DNA from: an uncultured Aquimarina sp.
Lineage (GTDB): Bacteria > Bacteroidota > Bacteroidia > Flavobacteriales > Flavobacteriaceae
Assembly: GCA_947498705.1 (NCBI GenBank)
Contig: CANMLW010000001.1
Span: forward strand, 682,001-746,000
DNA: 64,000 bases
Direction: 5' to 3'
Under the pieces are notes generated by a model. It saw only the letters and a list, made by a program, of their open reading frames with translations, ran no database searches and was not told the origin of the DNA. Of this stretch, positions 33,112-41,094 are shown piece by piece. Position numbers and translations under genes: made by a program. How positions within the stretch are numbered: the first letter of the stretch is position 1; the number at the start of each line of letters is the position of its first letter.

Positions 33112-35052
33112 TTAATTACAACTATTATTAGATAATGTGACAGCATTAGGAGTTGTTGAATCATTGTTGATACAAACATGAGTCGAACCACTTGGTTTAA
33201 AAACTGTATTATCTCTAACTGCTATATTATTATGGGTTTCGAACAAACGAATACCATCACTTTCATTAGGTCTTATCACATTAGAAGAGATTACAGAATT
33301 TGTGGTATTCCCTATTTCCATACCACCTAAAACTTCATTATTGGTAAATGTAATACCATTAGAATTTGATAATGTTACTTTTCTATTACCAGAAAACGTA
33401 TTATCATCTAGAGTAACTGTAAAATCCTCTTCACCACTCTTATTATTCATTTGTACAAACAACGCATGAAAACCACCAGATGTAACATTATTTCCTTTTA
33501 GTTCTACACCATTATTATTGGTATTTGTTGACTGTATCCCATTACCAGTTACATTAATTGTATTATTATGTATTCGGGTTTGAGTAGCCTTACTTAATTG
33601 AATTCCAGAAGAACAATTGGTAATGGTATTATCATGCACATAACTATCATGTGACCCCGCTACGATTCCTAACGAATATCCTTCTATCTTATTATTTGCA
33701 ATTTCATTATTAAAAACTGTTTCACCACGAGATGCCAAAAATATGGCCCAACTATCTACAGCATCACCAACAGCTCTAAAATTATTATTAATAATTTTTA
33801 TTCCCGAAACAAAAGAGTGAACAACTCGAGTTCCTATATTATTTTCTTCTACCGTAATATCCTGCCCAATGGTTAGAGTTAAAAACCCTCCTCTACTACC
33901 ACTTTCGGTATTTCCTTTGATAAGGACATCAAATACTCTTTGACGCTCCATCAACTCACCGGCATCATTTCGAAATCTATCCGGCTCTATATTAATAGCA
34001 TACCCCACTTCGCCTCCATCTGTATTTGCAGATGGCTGACCAGCATCAATAAAAGTGTTTCCTTCTATAGTAACATCTCGTCCATCTGTAAGTGCAATCG
34101 CCATTCTCCTAGAATTCCTTATCACACAATTCTTTATGGTAACATTAGTGGTTGGGTTGTAATCAGGATTAAAAGAGAACCCAAAAGAAAATATAGCAAA
34201 GGTTCCTGCAGATCCATCCTGAAAATTAACACCATCTATTACTACATTTTTCCCAGAATGAATTAAGAACAAGTGGCTCCCCTCTAGTCCATTATCATCT
34301 GGCGAAAATGTTCTTTCATCACGATCGCCATAAAAATTACCTCCACTTACCGTAATATTAGATTCATCTCTAATGGCCATAATAGCTCCTCCCTGTCTAT
34401 TATGCTCACCACCGGGATATATACGTAGATGAGTATTCTCTGTCATTTCAAGATTAAAGTTAGAAGGAAGATTAACGGCTTCTTTAGAAGGACGGTAATT
34501 CTGATCAGAGGTAGTACTTGTAACTCTGGTTACCTCAAAAAAGGCATCTAACTTATTAATTCTAAAAGTTGTGGCACCTAATGCACTGGTCATAAACATT
34601 ACATTTTCTAATTTTGCTGTATTCTGTAAAGCAATATCAGAAGTGGTATTTCCTTCTTTAATATCCCATCGTACAGCATAAAATTTAAATGCTGGATCAG
34701 CAAGTGTCACATCTCCTTTTACCTCTAGCTTATAGCTTAATAGTCTACCATCAATGGTTCCTCCTGAAAAAACTAAGGTTCCGTTTACCACATCTCCTCC
34801 TTTAAATTCGAAGGTTACGTTTTCGGGAAGTGTAACAGTAGCTCCTTCAAGATCTAAAACACAATCTATAACCACAGTGGAGTTTGCGGTAATCGAAGAG
34901 GCATCAAAATCACAGGGTGTAGTAATAACATTTTCTGGTTGGTCAACATCAATTTCTTCTTCTTCTTGTACTTGTTGAAAGTCATCATTTTTGGTACAAG
35001 ACATTATCATAAAACAGATAATGGCAACAAATTTTAGGTTAATTAATTTCAT
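33112..35052 (-). CDS. right-handed parallel beta-helix lipoprotein
   Basis: 646 residues from ATG 35052 (MKLINLKFVAIICFMIMSC, lipobox Cys19); an upstream start would add 14 unlikely residues. After an acidic linker (about 20-45) and a strand-rich N-terminal part, residues about 215-640 hold many parallel beta-helix turns, seen as repeats of the N-x-T-x-x-x-x-V and I-x-x-N-T-I type (for example GIKIINNNFRAVGDAV, GNNVTSGGFHALFV). Such folds are found in pectate lyase-like and carbohydrate-binding surface proteins. No catalytic motif can be assigned. It would be exposed on the cell surface. It has its own promoter and terminator. Confidence 0.8.
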   Translation of the reverse strand: MKLINLKFVAIICFMIMSCTKNDDFQQVQEEEEIDVDQPENVITTPCDFDASSITANSTVVIDCVLDLEGATVTLPENVTFEFKGGDVVNGTLVFSGGTIDGRLLSYKLEVKGDVTLADPAFKFYAVRWDIKEGNTTSDIALQNTAKLENVMFMTSALGATTFRINKLDAFFEVTRVTSTTSDQNYRPSKEAVNLPSNFNLEMTENTHLRIYPGGEHNRQGGAIMAIRDESNITVSGGNFYGDRDERTFSPDDNGLEGSHLFLIHSGKNVVIDGVNFQDGSAGTFAIFSFGFSFNPDYNPTTNVTIKNCVIRNSRRMAIALTDGRDVTIEGNTFIDAGQPSANTDGGEVGYAINIEPDRFRNDAGELMERQRVFDVLIKGNTESGSRGGFLTLTIGQDITVEENNIGTRVVHSFVSGIKIINNNFRAVGDAVDSWAIFLASRGETVFNNEIANNKIEGYSLGIVAGSHDSYVHDNTITNCSSGIQLSKATQTRIHNNTINVTGNGIQSTNTNNNGVELKGNNVTSGGFHALFVQMNNKSGEEDFTVTLDDNTFSGNRKVTLSNSNGITFTNNEVLGGMEIGNTTNSVISSNVIRPNESDGIRLFETHNNIAVRDNTVFKPSGSTHVCINNDSTTPNAVTLSNNSCN

Positions 35053-35072
35053 AGTTTTAAGGGGCTTTGATT

Positions 35073-35080
35073 CAAATATA
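35073..35080 (-). promoter_or_regulatory. candidate -7 element of the beta-helix lipoprotein gene
   Basis: Reads TATATTTG on the minus strand, 21 bases upstream of the proposed ATG at 35052. Confidence 0.45.
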
Positions 35081-35173
35081 ATAATTACTACCAATAGGAC
35101 AAAAGATCGTTTGTTTTCTTTTTATCGACCTTATTATACCGTTTATCTATAGTATTGTTTTTCAAGTCCTGTA

Positions 35174-35217
35174 GTATAAATATAGCGTTTGGTATATACC
35201 AAACGCTATATTTATAC
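35174..35217. repeat. perfect 44-base palindrome without loop
   Basis: The left half begins GTATAAATATAGCGTTTGGT and continues AT, and the right half is its exact reverse complement with no spacer; the centre lies between 35195 and 35196. It is in a divergent intergenic region, so it is not an obvious terminator of either neighbour. It could be a protein-binding site, a cruciform-forming site, or a terminator of an unannotated transcript. Confidence 0.8.
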
Positions 35218-35782
35218 ATAATATTGTGTTGCCATAATCTTTGATAACTATTTATTAACCTAATAAACTCTGATCAATACCCTTGATCAACCATACTATT
35301 ATTCGAACTGGTTAATACTACAATATAGTTAACAGCTTTATTCTTACAATATTGAGAACCTCTTAGTTTCATTGCAAACCATACTACATAGAATGTAAAA
35401 TTAAAATCGATAGAAGTAAATTTTTATTGGTTGTTTTTAAAACATGACGCATCTATACACTTTTCGCTTTGGGTTTATTATATCCAAACTTAACTGTTAA
35501 CAATTCATTTTCTAACAAATTATTAGTTTTAAAAGCTTAATATTTTAACTCAGGAACTTTTTTAAGGCCATTACTTTACTTTTCACCCCTATAGGTATAT
35601 ACTATACAAATTGGTTGCAGTATGCCTTCTCACTAACTCTCTCCTTAAATAAGTAACCACCCTAAAGTAATTAGTCTCCATTTTTAAGAATGAATATGAT
35701 TATATAACAATGTATCATCAAAATATAAAAAATAGATCCAAACGAATTGTACAATAGACTTAACATGAATTACTTATTTCAT

Positions 35783-35790
35783 TATCTTTG
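35783..35790 (+). promoter_or_regulatory. candidate -7 element of the DCC protein gene
   Basis: TATCTTTG (TAnnTTTG) ends 9 bases before the ATG at 35800. Confidence 0.45.
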
Positions 35791-35799
35791 TAATAAGAT

Positions 35800-36213
35800 A
35801 TGAAAGAAGCCAAAAAGATTATATTATTTGATGGTGTTTGCAACATGTGCAACAGTACCATTAATTTTATCATTAAGCATGATAAAAATGATATTTTTAG
35901 ATATGCTTCTTTACAAAGTGATATAGGTAAGCAACTTATACAGGAAAGAAATATTGATTCTTCAAAATTGGATTCCATTTTACTAATAGAACCGAAGAAA
36001 TCGTATTATTATAAATCAACTGCTGCTTTACATATTATACGGCACTTATCAGGCTTATATCCTATTTTTTCTGTTTTTTTAATAATACCATCCTTCTTTA
36101 GAGATTGGGTTTATGATATTATTGCCAAGAATAGGTATAAATGGTTCGGAAAAAAGGAAAGTTGTATGATCCCCACACCAGAGCTTCGTTCTCTTTTTAT
36201 CGATCAACATTAA
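35800..36213 (+). CDS. DCC-family thiol-disulfide oxidoreductase (DUF393)
   Basis: 137 residues. The N-terminal IILFDGVCNMCNSTINFII carries the DGxCxxC signature of the DCC/DUF393 family, thioredoxin-like proteins with a C-N-M-C redox pair. Later LLIEPKKSYYYKSTAAL and the YPIFSVFLIIPSFFRDWVYD helix are also family features. It is expected to be a cytosolic or membrane-associated thiol-disulfide oxidoreductase. The gene is single, with a nearby -7 element. Confidence 0.85.
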   Translation: MKEAKKIILFDGVCNMCNSTINFIIKHDKNDIFRYASLQSDIGKQLIQERNIDSSKLDSILLIEPKKSYYYKSTAALHIIRHLSGLYPIFSVFLIIPSFFRDWVYDIIAKNRYKWFGKKESCMIPTPELRSLFIDQH

Positions 36214-36238
36214 TAGTTGTAGAATCTCTTTTAGTAGT

Positions 36239-36415
36239 TCATTTTGATATAGCGTTCGTATTTTCTGTATTACTTCGTTTTTCCATAAACCCTTGATGCT
36301 TTTTTCTTAACTCATCAGATTGCGAGTTTATTTCGTTTATATTATCTATATGAACGATTCCAAGGCAAACAACAGCGAATGCAATAAGAACTATGGGTAG
36401 TAAAAGCCTTTTCAT
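36239..36415 (-). CDS. small single-span membrane protein
   Basis: 58 residues from ATG 36415 (MKRLLLPIVL). One membrane helix (about 4-22), preceded by Lys-Arg, then a charged tail with SDELRKKHQGFMEKRSN. An earlier start would add 13 non-membrane residues and is less likely. No family is recognised. Convergent with the DCC gene, whose stop is 26 bases away. Short length means it could still be spurious, but the helix and positive N-terminus support it. Confidence 0.5.
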   Translation of the reverse strand: MKRLLLPIVLIAFAVVCLGIVHIDNINEINSQSDELRKKHQGFMEKRSNTENTNAISK

Positions 36416-36503
36416 AAATGTAAGATTTTGTTTGTGCAAATTGTGATATGCCAAAAGTATGAATCAAGACAATATATAATAAGGGGAGTTTAACTAGAAT
36501 TAT

Positions 36504-36519
36504 AGGGGTAAATACCCCT
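36504..36519. promoter_or_regulatory. palindrome AGGGGTAAATACCCCT
   Basis: Seven-base arms around AA, lying about 90 bases upstream of the small membrane protein gene on the minus strand. It could be an operator; nothing else supports that. Confidence 0.35.
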
Positions 36520-36647
36520 TTTACTATATAAAACACAGTTTTAGCTAAACAATCACAACAAAAAAATCGATTTGTTTTACCTCAAAAAACAATAGTAATA
36601 GTTACTTACTTAGGTATAAATTTCATTTAACATATGTATAAAGAAGA

Positions 36648-36676
36648 ACTTACCTCCTTAGAATAAGGAGGTAAGT
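36648..36676. other. 13-bp stem hairpin, possible RNA element
   Basis: ACTTACCTCCTTA pairs perfectly with TAAGGAGGTAAGT across a GAA loop. No gene ends nearby, and the minus-strand continuation is moderately T-rich (TTCTTCTTT), so it may end a small transcript. Confidence 0.45.
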
Positions 36677-36938
36677 GTTGGGGAAAACAAAAAAAGTAAG
36701 GGAAAAATTGTAATTGGAATACTTGTCAAAGATAAAGAGGATTGATCTATATGCGGTTACGGTTTTACCTCAAACTTTAGCCGGAATAGTATCATTTATT
36801 GAAGTAAACACACTTAATTACCTGAAAAACAATTATTTACACAAAAAAGCAAGGTATTGTTAAATAATCCTAAACAAAAAAAAAGATGATAATTGTAAAA
36901 ATATAGTCAGATTTGATTTTAATAATTCAGGAAAAACA

Positions 36939-36946
36939 TAAATTTG
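36939..36946 (+). promoter_or_regulatory. candidate -7 element overlapping the TTG start at 36944
   Basis: TAAATTTG (TAnnTTTG) with a TTTG about 24 bases upstream. It includes the TTG start used for the 140-residue frame, so either the real start is further downstream or this match is chance. Confidence 0.4.
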
Positions 36947-37366
36947 CATTTAGTAATAGTTAATCACCCAAATAACTTTATCCTTTTGGAAAATAAAAAA
37001 GCAATCAAATTAATCGATAAAATTCTGAATGACCTTGACAACTCAGGAATCAATTCAGAGTCATTGATAGAAGATCTTAAAGAATTAAGAACATATGCCT
37101 TAGAAGAGCAAATACCACTTGTGGTAAAAGTGCTTAGATATACTTATGAGCATATAGAAAGGAATGATTCATTCTTAATTCCGATACCTGATGACGAACC
37201 TGTAGAAGAATCTGCAGATGGTGACGCTGTTTCTGTTTCTAATAATGATACTGCCGTAAATCCTGTAGAGAGTCTTAAATACATGATTTCTCTCACAAAA
37301 AAATTAAGTAATAGAACTAATATTGCTGATTTAAAAGAATATCGAGATGCACTCAGTGCCTCTTAG
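36944..37366 (+). CDS. acidic hypothetical protein
   Basis: Up to 140 residues. There is no in-frame ATG near the 5' end. TTG at 36944 overlaps a promoter-like TAAATTTG, so a later TTG (36986) is possible. The N-terminal 75 residues look helical (LIDKILNDLDNSG, then SLIEDLKELRTYALEEQ), followed by an acidic, low-complexity linker (PIPDDEPVEESADGD) and a C-terminal helix. No signal peptide, membrane helix or known family is seen. A strong hairpin follows its stop at 37400. Confidence 0.55.
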   Translation: MHLVIVNHPNNFILLENKKAIKLIDKILNDLDNSGINSESLIEDLKELRTYALEEQIPLVVKVLRYTYEHIERNDSFLIPIPDDEPVEESADGDAVSVSNNDTAVNPVESLKYMISLTKKLSNRTNIADLKEYRDALSAS

Positions 37367-37399
37367 CTAGTTTAGTAAGTTAGTATTACAAAATAAACA

Positions 37400-37443
37400 A
37401 AAATAACCGCTAATGGATTTTTAAATCCATTAGCGGTTATTTT
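37400..37443. terminator. strong bidirectional terminator
   Basis: A 21-bp perfect stem, left arm starting AAAATAACCGCTAATGGATT and right arm ending AGCGGTTATTTT, closes a TT loop. It ends the plus-strand gene 34 bases upstream and can also act from the other side. Confidence 0.72.
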
Positions 37444-37466
37444 TATATACTATAACAACAAAAAAA

Positions 37467-37486
37467 TCCCGCTGTAAACAGCAGGA
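37467..37486 (-). terminator. terminator of the barrel protein gene
   Basis: TCCCGCTGT and ACAGCAGGA pair with one mismatch around AA. On the minus strand, a run of T follows. It lies 39 bases beyond the stop of the gene at 37525. Confidence 0.6.
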
Positions 37487-37524
37487 CTTTTTGTAACAAT
37501 TAAAGTTAGGTTTATATATTGTAT

Positions 37525-38172
37525 TTATCTTCTTGCATCATAAATTCTAAATCGCACACCTACTCTGGCATATACGTCAAAAAACTTACTATCAGCATCA
37601 ATAATATTATCTACAAAATCATTCATAACACCAAATTCTCCCATAATATCAAACATTTCACCAATCATTTGTGAAAAACCAACACCATACACTCCTCCTA
37701 TAATCAACTTTTCATATGCATCATCCTCTAGTTCCTGCCCATTAACCTCTAATGCAGTATTTACCCTAAAAGAAGGTCCTACATTAATAAAGCCTCTAAA
37801 CCTATCTTTACCTTCTCCTGTTAGATATCTAAATTTTGGTGTAAAACCTATTTGTAGAGTTTCAACAGTTGATTTTCCTGTAGAGATAACCAAAGGCTCT
37901 TGTTCGTTAGAACCTGCTGGTAGTGTTAAAGCTTGATCGATTTCACTTTTACGTTGTAACAAGTCTAAAGAAAATACAATACTAGTTCTAGCTCTTACTC
38001 CCATCAAATAACCGTAACCTGCATTTACAAAAAAACCAGTTCCTCCTGTAGTTTCTACGTTGTCAAGATTAAGCTTCGAAAAAGTAGCCCCTCCAGAAAC
38101 TTCCCAACGATATTGCCCATAAGACATAACAGATACCATTAGTAATAAAGCAAGTAAAATTATTTTTTTCAT
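37525..38172 (-). CDS. outer-membrane beta-barrel protein (PorT-like family)
   Basis: 215 residues with a signal peptide (MKKIILLALLLMVSVMSYGQ). The mature chain has about eight amphipathic strands separated by turns: YRWEVSGGATFSKLNL, TGFFVNAGYGYLMGVR, IGFTPKFRYLTGEG and the terminal FFDVYARVGVRFRIYD. This is the outer-membrane beta-barrel (OMP_b-brl_2/PorT-like) pattern common in Bacteroidota. Function unknown: transport or structural. Its own terminator follows at 37467. Confidence 0.75.
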   Translation of the reverse strand: MKKIILLALLLMVSVMSYGQYRWEVSGGATFSKLNLDNVETTGGTGFFVNAGYGYLMGVRARTSIVFSLDLLQRKSEIDQALTLPAGSNEQEPLVISTGKSTVETLQIGFTPKFRYLTGEGKDRFRGFINVGPSFRVNTALEVNGQELEDDAYEKLIIGGVYGVGFSQMIGEMFDIMGEFGVMNDFVDNIIDADSKFFDVYARVGVRFRIYDARR

Positions 38173-38229
38173 AATTTTTTAAATTTAAAATAGGTTGAAC
38201 GAAAATACTAAATTTTAAGCTAGTAGTAT

Positions 38230-38257
38230 AAAAAGCCCGTAATTAAACAGGCTTTTT
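38230..38257 (-). terminator. terminator of the ferredoxin gene
   Basis: AAAAAGCC (38230-38237) pairs with GGCTTTTT (38250-38257) across a 12-base loop, 25 bases beyond the ferredoxin stop on the minus strand, with A/T-rich flanks. Confidence 0.62.
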
Positions 38258-38282
38258 ATTAGGTTAAATATGTAAGTTTTAT

Positions 38283-38630
38283 TTATTTATGCATGAATGC
38301 TTGTTTCTCTAACAAGAACTCTTCTGTTTCTACAATATCCTCGTCAGGAACACAACAATCTACTGGACATACAGCTGCGCATTGTGGTTCTTCATGAAAA
38401 CCTTTACATTCTGTACATTTATCTGGTACAATATAGTATACTTCGTCACTAACAGGTTCTTGCGCCTCATCTGCATTAACGGCCTTACCACCTGGTAGTA
38501 CAACATCTCCTTCTAGATCGGTACCATCAGAATACCTCCAATCATCAGCTCCTTCATAAATAGCGGTATTTGGACATTCTGGTTCACAAGCACCACAGTT
38601 TATACATTCGTCAGTTATTATAATCGCCAT
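38283..38630 (-). CDS. 2[4Fe-4S] ferredoxin with an insert
   Basis: 115 residues from ATG 38630 ([13 protein letters not shown]); the long upstream extension is antisense to the acyl-CoA reductase gene. Two cluster motifs are present: [12 protein letters not shown], and [13 protein letters not shown] followed by AAVCPVDCC, the Allochromatium-type layout with eight residues between the second and third cysteines. About 35 acidic residues separate the two motifs. It carries electrons in the cytosol. The gene faces the LuxC-like acyl-CoA reductase with a short shared promoter region, an arrangement seen in many flavobacteria. Confidence 0.93.
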   Translation of the reverse strand: MAIIITDECINCGACEPECPNTAIYEGADDWRYSDGTDLEGDVVLPGGKAVNADEAQEPVSDEVYYIVPDKCTECKGFHEEPQCAAVCPVDCCVPDEDIVETEEFLLEKQAFMHK

Positions 38631-38644
38631 AGCTTTTTTTATTC

Positions 38645-38652
38645 TAAATTTG
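38645..38652 (+). promoter_or_regulatory. -7 element for the acyl-CoA reductase gene
   Basis: TAAATTTG (TAnnTTTG), 42 bases upstream of the ATG at 38695. Five bases separate it from the opposing -7 element of the ferredoxin gene. Confidence 0.5.
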
Positions 38653-38657
38653 CAGCA

Positions 38658-38665
38658 CAAAAATA
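38658..38665 (-). promoter_or_regulatory. -7 element for the ferredoxin gene
   Basis: Reads TATTTTTG on the minus strand, 27 bases upstream of the ferredoxin ATG at 38630. It faces the plus-strand element at 38645. Confidence 0.5.
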
Positions 38666-38694
38666 GCGTGTATACTACTGATAAACAAAAAAGG

Positions 38695-39756
38695 ATGTTA
38701 ATAAATGATCGAATAAAAGCATTTTCGATGCTTGGAGAGTCTCTAAAACAATTTAAAAATACTGATAATGAGATAGATACAACCAAAAATGGTTCTCAAT
38801 ATTTTTTTGATGAAATGATTCATAAAATTAATAATGCAGTGCATACCAATGGATGGTTTACCAAGGAAAATGTGATTTTTTCTATAGAACAATGGAGTAA
38901 CGCCCTTACAAAAAAGAACCTTACTGACTGGTTATCAAGGTACAATATAGACATCCAGAATCCTAAAACAGTAGGTATTGTAATGGCTGGTAACATTCCG
39001 CTAGTAGGTTTTCATGACTTTTTATGTGTATTAATTTGTGGACATCGCGTATTAATAAAACAATCTTCGAACGATAATCAACTTCTACCTTTATTAGCAT
39101 CTTATCTTATCGAAATAGAACCAGGTTTTAAAGACTATATAACCTTTACAAAAGAAAAGTTTACAGATTTTGATGCAGTAATCGCTACTGGCAGTAATAA
39201 TACTTCTAGGTATTTTGAATATTACTTTGGAAAAGTACCTAATATTATAAGAAAAAACAGAAATTCTGTAGCTATTTTATCAGGAAACGAATCAAAAGAA
39301 CAACTTGAAGCACTTGGTAAGGATATTTTTAGATATTACGGGTTGGGCTGTAGAAATGTATCTAAGTTAATGGTCCCCGAACGATATGATTTTGATGCTT
39401 TTTTCAAAGGAATTTATGCATATAATGATATTATTAACAGTGCTAAATATGCTAATAATTATGATTATAATAAAGCTGTATACCTAATGAGCAATTACAA
39501 ATTATTGGAAAATGGTTTCTTAATGCTTAAAGAAGATACTAGCTACTCCTCTCCTATTGCAACACTTTTTTATGAGACATATGAGGATAAAGATGATCTA
39601 AATAAAAAACTAGCAGCAGATAAAGAAAAGATACAATGTGTAGTGAGTGATGATTTTTCTAATTCTAGTATAAAATTTGGACAAACGCAATCTCCTAGGC
39701 TTTGGGATTATGCTGATGACATAGATACAATTGAATTTTTGACAAAAAATTGTTAA
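38695..39756 (+). CDS. LuxC-like acyl-CoA reductase
   Basis: 353 residues from ATG 38695 ([15 protein letters not shown]), preceded by AAAAAGGATG; a longer TTG start would lie in the promoter. The sequence matches the acyl-CoA reductase (LuxC-type) family: [16 protein letters not shown] (nucleotide-binding part), [33 protein letters not shown] and [15 protein letters not shown] with Cys as the likely acyl-thioester nucleophile. It would reduce acyl-CoA to aldehyde with NADPH. The divergent ferredoxin suggests a redox link. Role in flavobacteria is uncertain, possibly lipid metabolism. Confidence 0.88.
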   Translation: MLINDRIKAFSMLGESLKQFKNTDNEIDTTKNGSQYFFDEMIHKINNAVHTNGWFTKENVIFSIEQWSNALTKKNLTDWLSRYNIDIQNPKTVGIVMAGNIPLVGFHDFLCVLICGHRVLIKQSSNDNQLLPLLASYLIEIEPGFKDYITFTKEKFTDFDAVIATGSNNTSRYFEYYFGKVPNIIRKNRNSVAILSGNESKEQLEALGKDIFRYYGLGCRNVSKLMVPERYDFDAFFKGIYAYNDIINSAKYANNYDYNKAVYLMSNYKLLENGFLMLKEDTSYSSPIATLFYETYEDKDDLNKKLAADKEKIQCVVSDDFSNSSIKFGQTQSPRLWDYADDIDTIEFLTKNC

Positions 39757-39952
39757 ATTATTTATCATTTTAACACCTTTATTTTAGTAGATTATTAGCA
39801 CCTTTGCGATACTTATGACTTTGCAATATATTAGCAATGATCAAAGTAAACACCGAACAATTAAGTAGGTTTTGTTACTACTATAAATGCCTTGAAACTT
39901 TTTTGTTCTCTAAATCAAAAATTAAACTAAAAACAATTAATATTTGCATGAT

Positions 39953-41017
39953 ATGAAAAAGCATAATTTTAGCGCTGGTCCTTGCATTCTACCACAAGAA
40001 GTATTTAAAGAAGCTTCTAAAGCTTTAATAGATTATAATAATTCTGGCCTATCCGTTATTGAAATTTCACATCGTAGTAAAGATTTTGTTGATATTATGG
40101 AAGAGGCCCGTTCTCTTGCATTAGAGTTATTAGGATTAGAGGGTAAAGGATATAAGGCTTTGTTTCTTCAGGGTGGAGCTAGTACTCAATTTTTAATGAC
40201 AGCTTATAACCTTTTACAGTCAAAAGCTGGCTATATTAATACAGGTAACTGGAGTGATAAAGCAATTAAAGAAGCTAAACTTTTTGGTGAGATAGAAGAA
40301 ATTGCTTCTTCAAAAGATACAAACTATAATTACATCCCTAAAGGATATAAGATCCCTAAAGATCTTGATTATATTCATTGTACCAGTAATAACACCATTT
40401 TTGGTACTCAATTCAAAAAGTTTCCTGTTTCTAATACTCCGCTCATATGTGATATGAGTAGTGATATATTTTCAAGACAATTAGATTACTCAAAATTTGA
40501 TTTGATCTACGCCGGAGCACAAAAAAATATGGGAGCGGCAGGGACAACTCTTGTTATTGTAAAAGAAGATATTTTAGGTAAGGTAGAAAGAGAAATTCCA
40601 TCAATGCTAGATTATCAACTTCATATTAGTAAAGCTAGTATGTTTAACACCCCTCCTGTTTTTGCAGTATACACTAGTATGTTAACCTTACGTTGGTTAA
40701 AAAAACTTGGTGGAATTAGTGCTATCGAAGAAATGAATGAAAAAAAGGCAAAACTGCTTTATTCTGAAATAGACCTAAACCCGTTATTTCAAGGATTTGC
40801 CAAAGAAGAGGATCGATCTGCAATGAATGCTACGTTTACCCTTGTCAATGAAGACCTAAAAGAAACATTTGATGCTATGTGGAATGAAGCGGGAATTAAT
40901 GGACTACATGGTCATAGAACTGTTGGTGGTTATAGAGCAAGTATGTATAACGCGTTACCAATAGAAAGTGTTGCTGTTTTAGTAGATATTATGGGAGATC
41001 TTGAACGAAAAGCATAA
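39953..41017 (+). CDS. serC: phosphoserine aminotransferase
   Basis: 354 residues from ATG 39953 (MKKHNFSAGPCILP); a TTG nine bases upstream is less likely. The N-terminal NFSAGP, the phosphate-binding FLQGGASTQF and the PLP lysine Lys191 in IYAGAQKNMGAAG are typical of SerC. It makes 3-phosphoserine from 3-phosphohydroxypyruvate and glutamate. The serA gene follows 77 bases later on the same strand, so the pair drives serine biosynthesis in the cytosol. Confidence 0.96.
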   Translation: MKKHNFSAGPCILPQEVFKEASKALIDYNNSGLSVIEISHRSKDFVDIMEEARSLALELLGLEGKGYKALFLQGGASTQFLMTAYNLLQSKAGYINTGNWSDKAIKEAKLFGEIEEIASSKDTNYNYIPKGYKIPKDLDYIHCTSNNTIFGTQFKKFPVSNTPLICDMSSDIFSRQLDYSKFDLIYAGAQKNMGAAGTTLVIVKEDILGKVEREIPSMLDYQLHISKASMFNTPPVFAVYTSMLTLRWLKKLGGISAIEEMNEKKAKLLYSEIDLNPLFQGFAKEEDRSAMNATFTLVNEDLKETFDAMWNEAGINGLHGHRTVGGYRASMYNALPIESVAVLVDIMGDLERKA

Positions 41018-41094
41018 CCTTATTTAATTCTATTTTATTACTTAATAATCGTTTTCCAGAAAGTTGGAAATATTAAAAAAAAGATTCAGGTTTT

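Larger units (their letters stand above)
35053..35799. other. gene-free divergent spacer of about 750 bases
   Basis: No supported coding frame. It contains the minus-strand -7 element at 35073-35080, a perfect 44-base palindrome at 35174-35217, and a plus-strand -7 element at 35783-35790. The length is unusual for this window and leaves room for a small RNA. Confidence 0.6.
36416..36943. other. gene-free stretch rich in hairpins
   Basis: About 530 bases without a supported gene. Notable structures are the palindrome AGGGGTA-aa-TACCCCT at 36504-36519 and a 13-bp perfect hairpin with GAA loop at 36648-36676, which displays AAGGAGGTAAGT. The element GTTTTACCTCAAA also occurs twice, near 36573 and near 36763. 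Confidence 0.55.

Noticed and set aside
35444-35500. 18-codon frame starting ATGACGCATC
   Set aside because: Too short, no ribosome-binding site and no neighbour that suggests it is translated.
36342-36536. 64-codon minus-strand frame
   Set aside because: Overlaps the start of the small membrane protein in another frame; no feature supports it.
38631-38786. 52-residue N-terminal extension of the ferredoxin
   Set aside because: It is antisense to the acyl-CoA reductase gene and spans the divergent promoters.
39790-39805. TAGCACCTTTGC considered as a second sigma-54 promoter
   Set aside because: The spacing between the GC-type and upstream elements is too short for -24/-12.
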